A stretch of DNA of 64,000 nt from Bacteroidota bacterium (lineage in GTDB: Bacteria; Bacteroidota; Bacteroidia; Chitinophagales; BACL12): contig JADJJZ010000029.1 of assembly GCA_016706255.1 (NCBI GenBank), positions 496,001-560,000 on the forward strand. The letters run 5' to 3'. The notes beneath the pieces were generated by a model that saw only the letters and a list, made by a program, of their open reading frames with translations, did no database searches and was not told the origin of the DNA. Shown here piece by piece: positions 8,740 to 17,846 of the stretch. The translations under genes and the position numbers were made by a program. Each line of letters starts with the position of its first letter. Position 1 is the stretch's first letter.

Positions 8740-10596
8740 ATGGCTCAAATTTCAATAAATATAAAAGAAGGCACTATCAGTAAACCCGATATTATTGTTG
8801 GTATCGATTTAGGTACTACAAATAGTCTGGTTGCCATTATAAATAAAAACGGCATGCCTGAAGCACTTCGTGATGAAGCAGCTACAGCCATTGTACCATC
8901 AATAATACATTTTGGTAAAGATGGTATTACAGTTGGTAACAGCGCACGTCAGCATGTAATTGATGACCCTGAAAATACCATTTATTCCGTTAAACGATTA
9001 ATGGGGAAATCGTATAAAGATATTGCCGCTTTTCAACAACATTTAGGTTATAAAATTATTGATGATAATTCCGAAAGTTTGGTGAAAGTTAAAGTGGGAG
9101 ATAAATTTTATTCGCCCATTGAATTATCATCTTTTATTTTAAAAGAATTAAAATTAAGGGCAGAAAAAGTTTTACATCAAAATATTACAAAAGCAGTTAT
9201 TACTGTTCCTGCTTATTTTAATGATGCACAACGTCAGGCTACGCGTGATGCGGGAAAATTGGCCGGACTGGATGTATTGCGCATTATAAATGAACCAACC
9301 GCTGCAAGTTTGGCGTATGGTTTGGGTAGAATTACTGAAGAACAAACCATTGCCGTTTACGACCTTGGTGGAGGCACTTTCGATATTTCTATTTTAAAAC
9401 TCACGCCGGCAGAAAATGAAGGTGGTTATTTTGAAGTTTTATCTACAAATGGTAATACTTTTTTGGGGGGAGATGATTTTGATCGTTTAATTGTAGAACA
9501 TTGGTTACAAGCAAATCAGGTGCAGGCTGAACAGCTCGACAGGCAGACGACACAGGCGATTCGATTAAAGGCTGAAGCAGCAAAAAAACATTTATCCACT
9601 AACGATAATTTTGAAGGCAGTGTAAATGAATTAATTTGTAATTTAGATAAAGCAACTTTCGAAAAATTAATTACACGATTGGTTGATGAAACAATTCAGT
9701 GTTGTAAAAATGCTTTAAAAGATGCCAAATTATCTATTCGCGATATTAATACAGTAGTAATGGTTGGCGGAAGCACAAGAACACCATTTGTGAAAAATTC
9801 TATTTCCACTTTCTTTAATATAACCGTAAACGACAGTCTTGATCCAGATGAAGTAGTTGCCTTAGGCGCCGCAATTCAGGCAGATATTTTAGCGGGTAAT
9901 CAAAAAGATATGTTACTGCTGGATATTACCCCATTAAGTTTAGGTATTGAAACCATGGGCGGATTAATGGATGTAATTATTCCGCGTAACACAAAAATTC
10001 CAACAGGTGCCGGAAGGCAATATACAACCAGTGTTGACGGACAAAGTAAATTATTAATTTCCGTTTATCAGGGTGAACGCGATTTGGTGAGTCATAATCG
10101 CAAGTTGGCAGAATTTACACTTTCCAATATTCCGGGAATGCCTGCAGGATTACCAAAAATTGAAATTGTTTTTCAGTTAAATGCAGATGGCATTTTGCAG
10201 GTAAAAGCAAAAGAATTACGCAGTGGTGTTGAACAATCAATTGAAGTAAAACCACAGTACGGATTAACTGAAGAAGAAATGGGTGGCATGTTGCTCGAGT
10301 CGATTAAAAATGCGAAAGCTGATATGGCAGAACGTGCTATTATTGAAGCGCGTGTTGAAGCCCGCAATATGATTGATACCTGTGATCGATTTATCGTAAA
10401 AAATGCAGCTCATTTAACCGAGGAAGAAATTTCAGGCACCAGAAAATTAATGGAGGAATTACAAAGAAAACTGGAATCAAGTGATAAAGATGAAATTCAT
10501 CATCATATTGAAACCTTAAATGAATTTACCAAACCTTTTGCTGAGCGATTAATGGATATGGCAATTGGCATGGCGATGAAAGGCAAAGTGTTGTAA
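8740..10596 (+). CDS. hscA: Hsp70 family chaperone HscA (Fe-S cluster assembly)
   Basis: The 618-residue protein opens MAQISINIKEGT, the usual HscA start in Bacteroidota; this favours the ATG at 8740 over an in-frame one at 8698. Hsp70 signatures are present: IVGIDLGTTNSLVA, VYDLGGGTFDISIL, and VVMVGGSTRTPFV. The substrate-binding domain (TPLSLGIETMGG, then NTKIPT) is followed by a shortened C-terminal lid typical of HscA. HscA works with the co-chaperone HscB and the scaffold IscU to mature Fe-S clusters, but neither partner gene is near. The nearby Fe-S enzyme gene sdhB is 14 kb away and not linked. The stop codon abuts the stop of ribE, on the other strand, with no spacer. Confidence 0.88.
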   Translation: MAQISINIKEGTISKPDIIVGIDLGTTNSLVAIINKNGMPEALRDEAATAIVPSIIHFGKDGITVGNSARQHVIDDPENTIYSVKRLMGKSYKDIAAFQQHLGYKIIDDNSESLVKVKVGDKFYSPIELSSFILKELKLRAEKVLHQNITKAVITVPAYFNDAQRQATRDAGKLAGLDVLRIINEPTAASLAYGLGRITEEQTIAVYDLGGGTFDISILKLTPAENEGGYFEVLSTNGNTFLGGDDFDRLIVEHWLQANQVQAEQLDRQTTQAIRLKAEAAKKHLSTNDNFEGSVNELICNLDKATFEKLITRLVDETIQCCKNALKDAKLSIRDINTVVMVGGSTRTPFVKNSISTFFNITVNDSLDPDEVVALGAAIQADILAGNQKDMLLLDITPLSLGIETMGGLMDVIIPRNTKIPTGAGRQYTTSVDGQSKLLISVYQGERDLVSHNRKLAEFTLSNIPGMPAGLPKIEIVFQLNADGILQVKAKELRSGVEQSIEVKPQYGLTEEEMGGMLLESIKNAKADMAERAIIEARVEARNMIDTCDRFIVKNAAHLTEEEISGTRKLMEELQRKLESSDKDEIHHHIETLNEFTKPFAERLMDMAIGMAMKGKVL

Positions 10597-11178
10597 TTAA
10601 CCCTGCATGCGGTTTACGTATTTACCAATTATATCAAACTCAACATTTACTGTTTGATTTACAGTAAGCCATTTTAAATTGGTATGTTCCCAGGTATAAG
10701 GAATTATTGCAACAGAAAAAGTATTTTCTCCAACCTGCAACAGTGTTAAACTTATTCCGTTTAAACAAATACTCCCTTTTTCTACAATTAAATTTCTGAA
10801 CTGAATATCGGTTTCAAACTGTAAAATAAAACTGCCATCCTGTTCAATAATATTTTTTAATGTGGCCTTTCCATCAACATGACCTTGCACCATGTGGCCG
10901 TCTAAACGGTCGCCTATTTTCAGACAACGTTCCAGATTTATTTTATCGCCGGTTTGTAAATTTCCTAAATTCGATTTTTGTAAAGTTTCATCAATTGCGG
11001 TAACGGTATGTCTGTTGCCTTCAACTTTTACAACCGTTAAACAAACACCATTATGCGCAACACTCTGGTCAATTTTCAATTCGCTGCCAATTGCAGATTC
11101 CACAACAACATGCAAATTACCGCCCTCCTGCTGCAATGCAACAACGGTTCCTAATGTTTCAATAATTCCGGTAAACAT
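10597..11178 (-). CDS. ribE: Riboflavin synthase
   Basis: This 193-residue protein is riboflavin synthase (alpha subunit type), which dismutates two 6,7-dimethyl-8-ribityllumazine molecules into riboflavin. It begins with the family hallmark MFTGIIE and has two tandem lumazine-binding barrels: the first contains AHNGVCLTV and the second GHVDGKATLK and GSICLNGISLTL. The domain junction carries GDKINLERCLK. Length is normal. A TAATTTTG promoter element ends four bases ahead of the ATG (11183-11190), which would give a leaderless mRNA. The gene ends directly against hscA on the opposite strand. Confidence 0.96.
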   Translation of the reverse strand: MFTGIIETLGTVVALQQEGGNLHVVVESAIGSELKIDQSVAHNGVCLTVVKVEGNRHTVTAIDETLQKSNLGNLQTGDKINLERCLKIGDRLDGHMVQGHVDGKATLKNIIEQDGSFILQFETDIQFRNLIVEKGSICLNGISLTLLQVGENTFSVAIIPYTWEHTNLKWLTVNQTVNVEFDIIGKYVNRMQG

Positions 11179-11182
11179 GATG

Positions 11183-11190
11183 CAAAATTA
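11183..11190 (-). promoter_or_regulatory. Putative -7 promoter element for ribE
   Basis: The minus strand reads TAATTTTG, a perfect TAnnTTTG match, ending five bases from the A of the ribE ATG. If the transcription start follows at the usual distance, the mRNA would begin at or next to the start codon. I see no matching -33 TTTG. Confidence 0.45.
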
Positions 11191-11201
11191 CACAGATAAT
11201 A

Positions 11202-13934
11202 TCATTCCGATTTATCCTGTCTGATCAGGTGAATATATCCCTCCTGAGGTGCCGCAAATGGTGCAATTCCGGTCACGGTAATTTCAAATACGGTGCAGGT
11301 ATAATAGTATACACCTTCACTTAAATCTACACCTGTATTACCTTCCTTACCATTCCAGTTAATATAAGGGTCAGATGTCGTGAACACCAAATTTCCCCAG
11401 CTATCGAATATTTTCATATCCACATGATCAATAAAACGTATTGGTAAACGCGGCGTATAAATATCATTAAAGCCATCACCGTTTGGTGTAAACGCATTTG
11501 GTAAATTGTAATCTGAACAATTATCTACACAAACAACATTACTTAATGCACTTTCATTGCCGAATGAATCAACGGCAATAATTGCATAACAACCGGCCAG
11601 TGATGTTAAACCTTCATGTGTATACATTGTATCATTGGCATCAGTAACCTGATTTAATACAACTAAATCCTGACCCTCCTGCGAGGCATAATAAATTATA
11701 TATTTAATTACATCGTCTGCACAACTGTGATTCGGGTTGGTCCAGATTAAATCATTTTTTAAATCGGAATCATCTACTACCAAGTTTTCGCTGTTCTGAC
11801 AAATATTATTAACGGCTAAAACCGGCGGACAAGGTGCTTCGTTATCTACAGGTACACCGCATTGGATTTGTGAAAAATTAATCAGCGTATCAGGCAGTGT
11901 TTCAACTGTGTAAACACCGTATGCTTTAACCCGGTAACAATATTCCTCGCCATTAACAAGATTTGAATCTACCAGATTAGTTTCTGTTGTAGTTGCTAAT
12001 AATTCAAAATTATCAGAACCTGTTGGTGTTTCTTTAAACACATCATATTTCACATTCAACCACGGCACATCAAAATTCCATGATAAATTTAATTTATTAT
12101 CGCCGGGACCAGCAGTTAAATAAACTGTCGAAGCAGGATCTGTTTTTCCTAATAATTCGAAAACACCGCCATCAGTAAAATAAAATTTCACTGCATAATT
12201 GTAGGCATTATCTGCAGTATTTAAAAAAGTATCAATGTATGATGTATCCGTTAACGATGAAAAATTAGGTGCTGTAAATGTTGCAATTAATGTAGGTGTT
12301 CCTGCAGGTGTAAATCCGTCGTAACGTTCTACTTCATATTTGTATGGCGGTAAAAAAATAGTAGTATCTAAATCGGTGCCGAGTGGTGGATACCAGCCTA
12401 CATATACTGAACCATTTGTTGTAGAAGTAGTGCGCACACTTGCGTGATTTATAATAGGTAAATCGCGTTTTAATTCAGCACAAACAGCATCTGATGGTGC
12501 ACTGGAAACTTCATTATAAATAAAATCGGGAGCGAGTTCGCTGCGTTCTCCGAATTCAGCTAAAACACGGTAAGCATATTCCTGACCATAATCAACTGCT
12601 AAATCAACAAATGAATAAGCATCTTCAACAAATCCGATTTTTACATAACCGGTGCCTTCTAAACCCTGCTGACAAATATCAAATTCAGTACTATCACATC
12701 CAATTTTTCTCCATATTGAAAATACTAAAAAATTATCTGCTGAAGCACATGTATATGTTTCCTGCCATGTAATGGTAATTTCGTTTGCGGTTGGTACTGC
12801 ATCTAAAATAATTGGTGGTGGCGCAACAACAGTAATTAGCCATGTTTCAAGATCAACCAACGGAATTTCTTCAAAGCCAAGTTGAAAATCATCTTCTGCC
12901 TTAAACACAACAGAATAAACTTCAGAGCGAATATGATTACACACGGTTTCCCAGGTAAATGTTCCTGTTACCAATCCTTCATTCGGTGTGCTAAAAAATT
13001 CGGCAGGACTTTCATCTATATACAATGGACCACCTGTTGCACTTAACGTAATTGTTTGTGTAACATCAGGATCGGTTGCTGTAACTAAAATATTTAATTC
13101 TTCACCCGCAAAAATACAGGTATCATTAAGTTCAGCAATTTCAGGTGCATGATTATTCGTTTTTTCGACAAATATTTCCATATCGCGTAAAATACTGCTG
13201 AGCTGAATACCATCGCGATATTCTTTAATGAGAATGGCAATATTATAAATACCTTCTTGGCAAGATGGAACATCCCAAATAACATCGCCATTAAAAACAT
13301 TAATTGTAAATGCATCGGTATCTGTACATCCGGTTCTGTCATCCGGATACTGATAACCGGGAACAACCAAACCGGGATATTGAAAAGGCACAACTAATTC
13401 ATAAGAAAGTGAATCGCCATCAGGATCATAGGCACCCGGATTATGGATAAACCATTCCCCAAGATTTGCGTAATCGATTGGCGGATATAATAATATCGGA
13501 GAACTGTTAAATCCGAAAGTAAGCGGGTCAAAAATGGTGATGGTGTCAACAAGACAAAACGGAACATTCACTGAACCATCAATATTGAGAATATTCTCCA
13601 CCCGGTTCGGGTCTACCATGCTCACTTCATAACTACCGGCGCCACCATAGGTATGTCTGCCGATGTATTGATTTTTTTGAATAACACCCGGCACCAGTGT
13701 TTCGATAGAATTTCTAGTCAACACCTCAGTAATTCCATCACCCCAAGCAATCGTCAATTCATCACGGTCAGCCAGCGATGTAGGGTCTGTATAAGTTGTA
13801 ATGGTAAATTCATAGGTCAGGTCTTCAATATGCTGATAGGTAATTTCGCCTGCACGGTTATGTGTAGCAAAAGCGCTAACCGAGAGGAGTAAAAATGTAA
13901 AAAATAGAATACCTGATTTAAAAATTCCCTGCAT
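11202..13934 (-). CDS. Large secreted protein with gliding-motility/CHU-type (T9SS type B) C-terminal domain
   Basis: This 910-residue protein starts with a signal peptide ending near AFA (residue 23). The N-terminal domain (THNRAGEITYQHI, TIAWGDGITEVL, YDPDGDSLSYELVVP) resembles the PKD-like domain also seen in the 334-residue protein at 29656. A run of Ig/cadherin-like (TATDPDVTQTITL) and fibronectin type III-like modules follows (for example VPTANEITITWQETY). The last 90 residues, PNAFTPNGDGFNDIYTP and SWGNLVFTT through SEGVYYYTCTV, are the gliding-associated type B sorting domain recognised by the type IX system. Such proteins are often surface adhesins, but no catalytic domain is visible. 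The role is therefore adhesion or polymer binding by inference. Confidence 0.88.
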   Translation of the reverse strand: MQGIFKSGILFFTFLLLSVSAFATHNRAGEITYQHIEDLTYEFTITTYTDPTSLADRDELTIAWGDGITEVLTRNSIETLVPGVIQKNQYIGRHTYGGAGSYEVSMVDPNRVENILNIDGSVNVPFCLVDTITIFDPLTFGFNSSPILLYPPIDYANLGEWFIHNPGAYDPDGDSLSYELVVPFQYPGLVVPGYQYPDDRTGCTDTDAFTINVFNGDVIWDVPSCQEGIYNIAILIKEYRDGIQLSSILRDMEIFVEKTNNHAPEIAELNDTCIFAGEELNILVTATDPDVTQTITLSATGGPLYIDESPAEFFSTPNEGLVTGTFTWETVCNHIRSEVYSVVFKAEDDFQLGFEEIPLVDLETWLITVVAPPPIILDAVPTANEITITWQETYTCASADNFLVFSIWRKIGCDSTEFDICQQGLEGTGYVKIGFVEDAYSFVDLAVDYGQEYAYRVLAEFGERSELAPDFIYNEVSSAPSDAVCAELKRDLPIINHASVRTTSTTNGSVYVGWYPPLGTDLDTTIFLPPYKYEVERYDGFTPAGTPTLIATFTAPNFSSLTDTSYIDTFLNTADNAYNYAVKFYFTDGGVFELLGKTDPASTVYLTAGPGDNKLNLSWNFDVPWLNVKYDVFKETPTGSDNFELLATTTETNLVDSNLVNGEEYCYRVKAYGVYTVETLPDTLINFSQIQCGVPVDNEAPCPPVLAVNNICQNSENLVVDDSDLKNDLIWTNPNHSCADDVIKYIIYYASQEGQDLVVLNQVTDANDTMYTHEGLTSLAGCYAIIAVDSFGNESALSNVVCVDNCSDYNLPNAFTPNGDGFNDIYTPRLPIRFIDHVDMKIFDSWGNLVFTTSDPYINWNGKEGNTGVDLSEGVYYYTCTVFEITVTGIAPFAAPQEGYIHLIRQDKSE

Positions 13935-14066
13935 TTCTTTATTTTCAGACCTAAATTTACGATAAAAATGGCCGTTATATTGTAATAGACGGGTAAAAGT
14001 TTTGTAACATTTAGGTTTTATTTGGTCATTTATCGCCCCAACCTTGTAATTACGCTATTTTAAATG

Positions 14067-15518
14067 TTAATTCACCAAAGCGGAAGCAATAGATTGCAAC
14101 CAACCTTTATTTGCGACATCTGTTGTATCAATTTTTTGCATGAGTTTATGTAATTCAGGCTGGAGACTGCTCATAGGTTCTACCCTGCTACGTAGTTTAA
14201 TTCTGGATAATTTATAGGTGTGTAAAAATAAAAATTTATATAAATCGGATTGTTTTTTGGGCATTTGTTTTAATCGTAACAAATAAACCCGTACTGAATC
14301 ATACAGCGATGCTAATGCTTCAAAGTCGTTTTCGTGGTAATAAATTTTCAATAAAATACATCGCGAATCCAGGTAATAAACCGGGTCAGTAATTTGAATA
14401 GCGTTCAACATTTTCATGGCATCGGCATAATGATTTTCTTCAAAATAAACAGCAGCCAGATTATAATGATAAGCATTAAATTGTTGTGCCGGATGTAAGC
14501 GGTTCTGATAATTAACAACAAATTGTTCTGCCTCATCAAATGCTTTTAAACGGAGCGCTACAGTTACATAATTTTTAAACGTATATTGTGTCATATATGC
14601 ACCTTCATACAAAATGTTATTTTCGAGCATCAAATTATACAAATCGAATAATTCCTTTAAATAAAATGCATTGTTTTTGTTGATATGCCGAATACATTGG
14701 TTTTGCCCGTAAAGGCACAATTCACGGGCAGTTTGTGGATGCGCCATTGAAATTCCTGATTGCAGTTTTTGTTTGTAAATACCATATGCTGCTTCATCGT
14801 TCGGGAATCGTAAAAATGTTAAAACACTGTAATATAACGCGAGCAGTAAATTTGTATTTTCGGTATTATTTTCATTAAAATAAAATTGTAAAAATTGCTC
14901 CATTTTTAAATGATCAAAATCCTGGTTTCTTAAATTTTTTCGATTCACCAGTTCACAATACATACGTACTTTTTCCAGAAGAAAATAAGTAGTGAAATCA
15001 TCAATCACCGGCTCGAGCAAATCGTAACGACGTTTTTTAATTTGTGTCGCCTGATATTCATCCACTAATTGTTTGGTTTTAATTTGATAATAGAAAGTAT
15101 CAGCACTTAATAATTCATTTCCGGATTGAGTTTTTTCTGATTCATTTTCAAATTGTTCCAATAAACCCATTTTCAAATAAGCCTCCGCCAAAACAAAATG
15201 TTGCACATCTGTTTTCTGATTTATCCAGTTTAGTTGAATATAAGATGTTAGCAATTGTTTTAAATCCGATAAATAATTATTCATCATTTGACGGTGATAC
15301 GACTTTTTTTGAAAGGCCTGCTGGTAAACCGACAGTTTGGTTGCTTTTTCACCGGATTGTTTTAATTCGTAACACAAAACAGCGAGTTTTTTCACCTGTT
15401 TGTTTGTCCCCAAAATGCCTGAACCCGAAAAGCCAATGAAATCCAGAGCCTCCTTATCATCTAAGCGACTATAAATTTCCCAAAATGAGGTGCTATGAAT
15501 AAAGTTATTTTCGTTCAT
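14067..15518 (-). CDS. All-helical repeat protein, Bacteroidota-specific, function unknown
   Basis: This 483-residue protein has no signal peptide or membrane segment, so it is probably cytoplasmic. It is rich in Leu, Tyr and Gln and appears helical throughout, with TPR-like stretches such as RLKAFDEAEQFVVNYQNR and HYNLAAVYFEENHYADAMKML. The N-terminal region (EALDFIGFSGSG, then SVYQQAFQKKSYHRQMM) resembles a family found widely in Bacteroidota that opens with a short domain in front of a TPR-like body. The 508-residue protein at 59520-61040 has the same general plan. Function is unknown; TPR-like folds usually bind proteins. Upstream there is a TATATTTG element on the minus strand at 15593-15600. 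Confidence 0.7.
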   Translation of the reverse strand: MNENNFIHSTSFWEIYSRLDDKEALDFIGFSGSGILGTNKQVKKLAVLCYELKQSGEKATKLSVYQQAFQKKSYHRQMMNNYLSDLKQLLTSYIQLNWINQKTDVQHFVLAEAYLKMGLLEQFENESEKTQSGNELLSADTFYYQIKTKQLVDEYQATQIKKRRYDLLEPVIDDFTTYFLLEKVRMYCELVNRKNLRNQDFDHLKMEQFLQFYFNENNTENTNLLLALYYSVLTFLRFPNDEAAYGIYKQKLQSGISMAHPQTARELCLYGQNQCIRHINKNNAFYLKELFDLYNLMLENNILYEGAYMTQYTFKNYVTVALRLKAFDEAEQFVVNYQNRLHPAQQFNAYHYNLAAVYFEENHYADAMKMLNAIQITDPVYYLDSRCILLKIYYHENDFEALASLYDSVRVYLLRLKQMPKKQSDLYKFLFLHTYKLSRIKLRSRVEPMSSLQPELHKLMQKIDTTDVANKGWLQSIASALVN

Positions 15519-15652
15519 AATATTAAATTATAATTTGTTGATTGTCAATATATTGTATATCTAATGTCACAATACTTGCACTTACTATCAAGCAAATATA
15601 TTCTTGTTTGCACTAATATTGTGTATCATCTTTGGTAAAAGTTTAATACAAA

Positions 15653-17827
15653 ATGTCTGCAAACGTTTTAAAATTGTTCGTCATCATTGGTCTGTTCGCT
15701 GTCTGCAACCCCATGCAGACAGCTGCGCAGACCTCCTGGGCAGTTACCGGAGGAACGGAGTTATTCGACAAAGCCACTGACCTGATTCAGACGTCAGATG
15801 GCAACTTTGTAATCACCGTTAATGGTAACGATACCGATGATTTTTCATTTACAACGGTTAAGTTTGATACCGACGGCAATAAATTATGGGTAAGTGCACC
15901 TTATTATCCCGGTGATTTTGAAGTGCCAACTAACATTACTAGCAGTTTAGACGGCTCTGTTTTATATATCACAGGTTATGTTGGTGTTGATCAGATTTTA
16001 AGGGTTATTGCTTTGGATAATTTAACCGGGAGCACATTAAACGTATCTGATAGTTGGTCAAATTCCACAGACTTAAACACAGGACTGAGTGCACAAAGTA
16101 TGGTAGATGTTACTGACAGTTTACTTGTTTTTGCAGCTTCCGGAAATCAATTGATCAGGTATACAATGGAAAACGTGAATGCTCTTGCTGCAACGCAAAT
16201 TTTAGATTTCCCTGATACACCATTAAATCCTCAAAAGGCAATTACAGCAAGTACAAACATGGTTTCCAATATTCATTGTATTGCCGGAACTACACAGTTG
16301 GGTTTACGGCCGTATGTTTGGGCATTTGTGGGAAGCACAACATATTATTACGAACAATTACCCACTGATTCCGTTTTAATAAATTGCGCCGCATCACAGT
16401 CTGATGGTTATTTTCAGCTTTGTGGTAATACATATGACTCCACCGGATTATATATTGCATTATATGATACAACTGGAGGATTTTTCCATTTTGTGATGGA
16501 TACTGTTTTTCCGGCACCGGGATACAAAATAGTTGGCGGTACAATTACACGGCTTGCTTCCGGTGGATATATGGCTAATGTTGTAAAAAACGCCGGAACA
16601 CTAATTGCCAGCACTTCAAGATTTTACTTCGAAGTTGATGGTAGTATAATGTTTGAAATACCATTGCTCGAGGATGAAGTGGGTGTTGAATTAAATTACT
16701 TTATTACGAACGATATAAGTTTGCCAGTAATTAATGCCGGTAATATTTACACCCCTGCTGATTATGGTTACGAATATATAATCACCTACTCTCCTGAAGG
16801 TGATTTTTTACCGGTTTGTGCCTTAGATTGTGTTTGGCCGGGTGATGCTGATAATAATGGATTTGTAGACATGACCGATTTGTTTCCGATTGGAATTACA
16901 TATGGACAAAGTGGTTTTGGAAGAGATTCTACCAGTCCGTATTGGCTAGGATATAAAGTTGATAATTGGGCGACTGAAATAATTCCGGAGTTAAATACGC
17001 ATTATGCTGATACCCGGGGCGATGGGCTTATAAACGATCAGGATACAATTGGAATTATGTATAATTACTCTGATACACATGTTTTAAATACTTATCGTCT
17101 TGGTGGTGCCGGTTTCCCGCTTTGGTTAAATACAGCAGGTATAACATTAACCCCCGGTTATAATGAAATACCAATTATGCTGGGAGATGAAATTACGAGT
17201 GTAGATGCTATTTATGCGTTAGCATTTAGCATCAGTTATGAAGGACCACCTGTAATTGATTCCACAACAGTTGCAATTTATTTTGATGATTCCTGGATGG
17301 GAACAATTGATGATATGTTACAATTGGATTATAATTTTCCGGAACAATATGCCATTGATGCAGGTACAACTAATTTAGATTTAAATAATCGTTCAGGGTT
17401 TGGACAAATAGGTCGCCTGGCTTTTATTGTAGAAGATAATATTGCCGGCATTTTAGTAGGCTCCGGTGACAGCACCATTATTTTTAATATTAACAGTGCT
17501 TCAGCAATTAAAAATGATTATTCACCGGTTGATTTATCAACTTCAACTTATGAAGTAGTTGTTGGTATTAATCAAAACAATTTATCACATTTTGAACAAA
17601 CAATTTTCCCTAATCCTTATCACAACGGAAACATTTATATTAAATCATCTGATATTCGTTTTAATACTTATCAAATTATAGATATGCAGGGCAATATTAT
17701 TGAGGGTGGGGATATAAATAATGCTAACCTGATTAAACCCGGCAAACCATTAAACAGCGGCACTTATCTGTTAAAACTTATTGCAACGGATGCCATTTAT
17801 TACTCAAAATTAATTATCATTAAATAA
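15653..17827 (+). CDS. Secreted protein with dockerin-like calcium-binding motif and T9SS type A sorting domain
   Basis: This 724-residue protein has a signal peptide (cleavage near TAAQ, residue 25). The first 380 residues form a beta-rich region with DGNFVITVNG, KFDTDGNKLWVS and similar repeats, resembling the propeller-like repeats of the following two proteins. Near residue 391 is DCVWPGDADNNGFVDMTDL, followed about 60 residues on by DTRGDGLINDQD. These two loops match the Dx(D/N)xDGxxxxxD dockerin/EF-hand calcium pattern. A beta-sandwich region follows, then the type A sorting domain (TIFPNPYHNGNIYIKS to LIIIK). The last codons of this gene are duplicated ahead of the 834-residue paralogue, see findings. 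Biological role unknown. Confidence 0.82.
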   Translation: MSANVLKLFVIIGLFAVCNPMQTAAQTSWAVTGGTELFDKATDLIQTSDGNFVITVNGNDTDDFSFTTVKFDTDGNKLWVSAPYYPGDFEVPTNITSSLDGSVLYITGYVGVDQILRVIALDNLTGSTLNVSDSWSNSTDLNTGLSAQSMVDVTDSLLVFAASGNQLIRYTMENVNALAATQILDFPDTPLNPQKAITASTNMVSNIHCIAGTTQLGLRPYVWAFVGSTTYYYEQLPTDSVLINCAASQSDGYFQLCGNTYDSTGLYIALYDTTGGFFHFVMDTVFPAPGYKIVGGTITRLASGGYMANVVKNAGTLIASTSRFYFEVDGSIMFEIPLLEDEVGVELNYFITNDISLPVINAGNIYTPADYGYEYIITYSPEGDFLPVCALDCVWPGDADNNGFVDMTDLFPIGITYGQSGFGRDSTSPYWLGYKVDNWATEIIPELNTHYADTRGDGLINDQDTIGIMYNYSDTHVLNTYRLGGAGFPLWLNTAGITLTPGYNEIPIMLGDEITSVDAIYALAFSISYEGPPVIDSTTVAIYFDDSWMGTIDDMLQLDYNFPEQYAIDAGTTNLDLNNRSGFGQIGRLAFIVEDNIAGILVGSGDSTIIFNINSASAIKNDYSPVDLSTSTYEVVVGINQNNLSHFEQTIFPNPYHNGNIYIKSSDIRFNTYQIIDMQGNIIEGGDINNANLIKPGKPLNSGTYLLKLIATDAIYYSKLIIIK

Positions 17828-17846
17828 CAATTTAAACTCCTTAACT

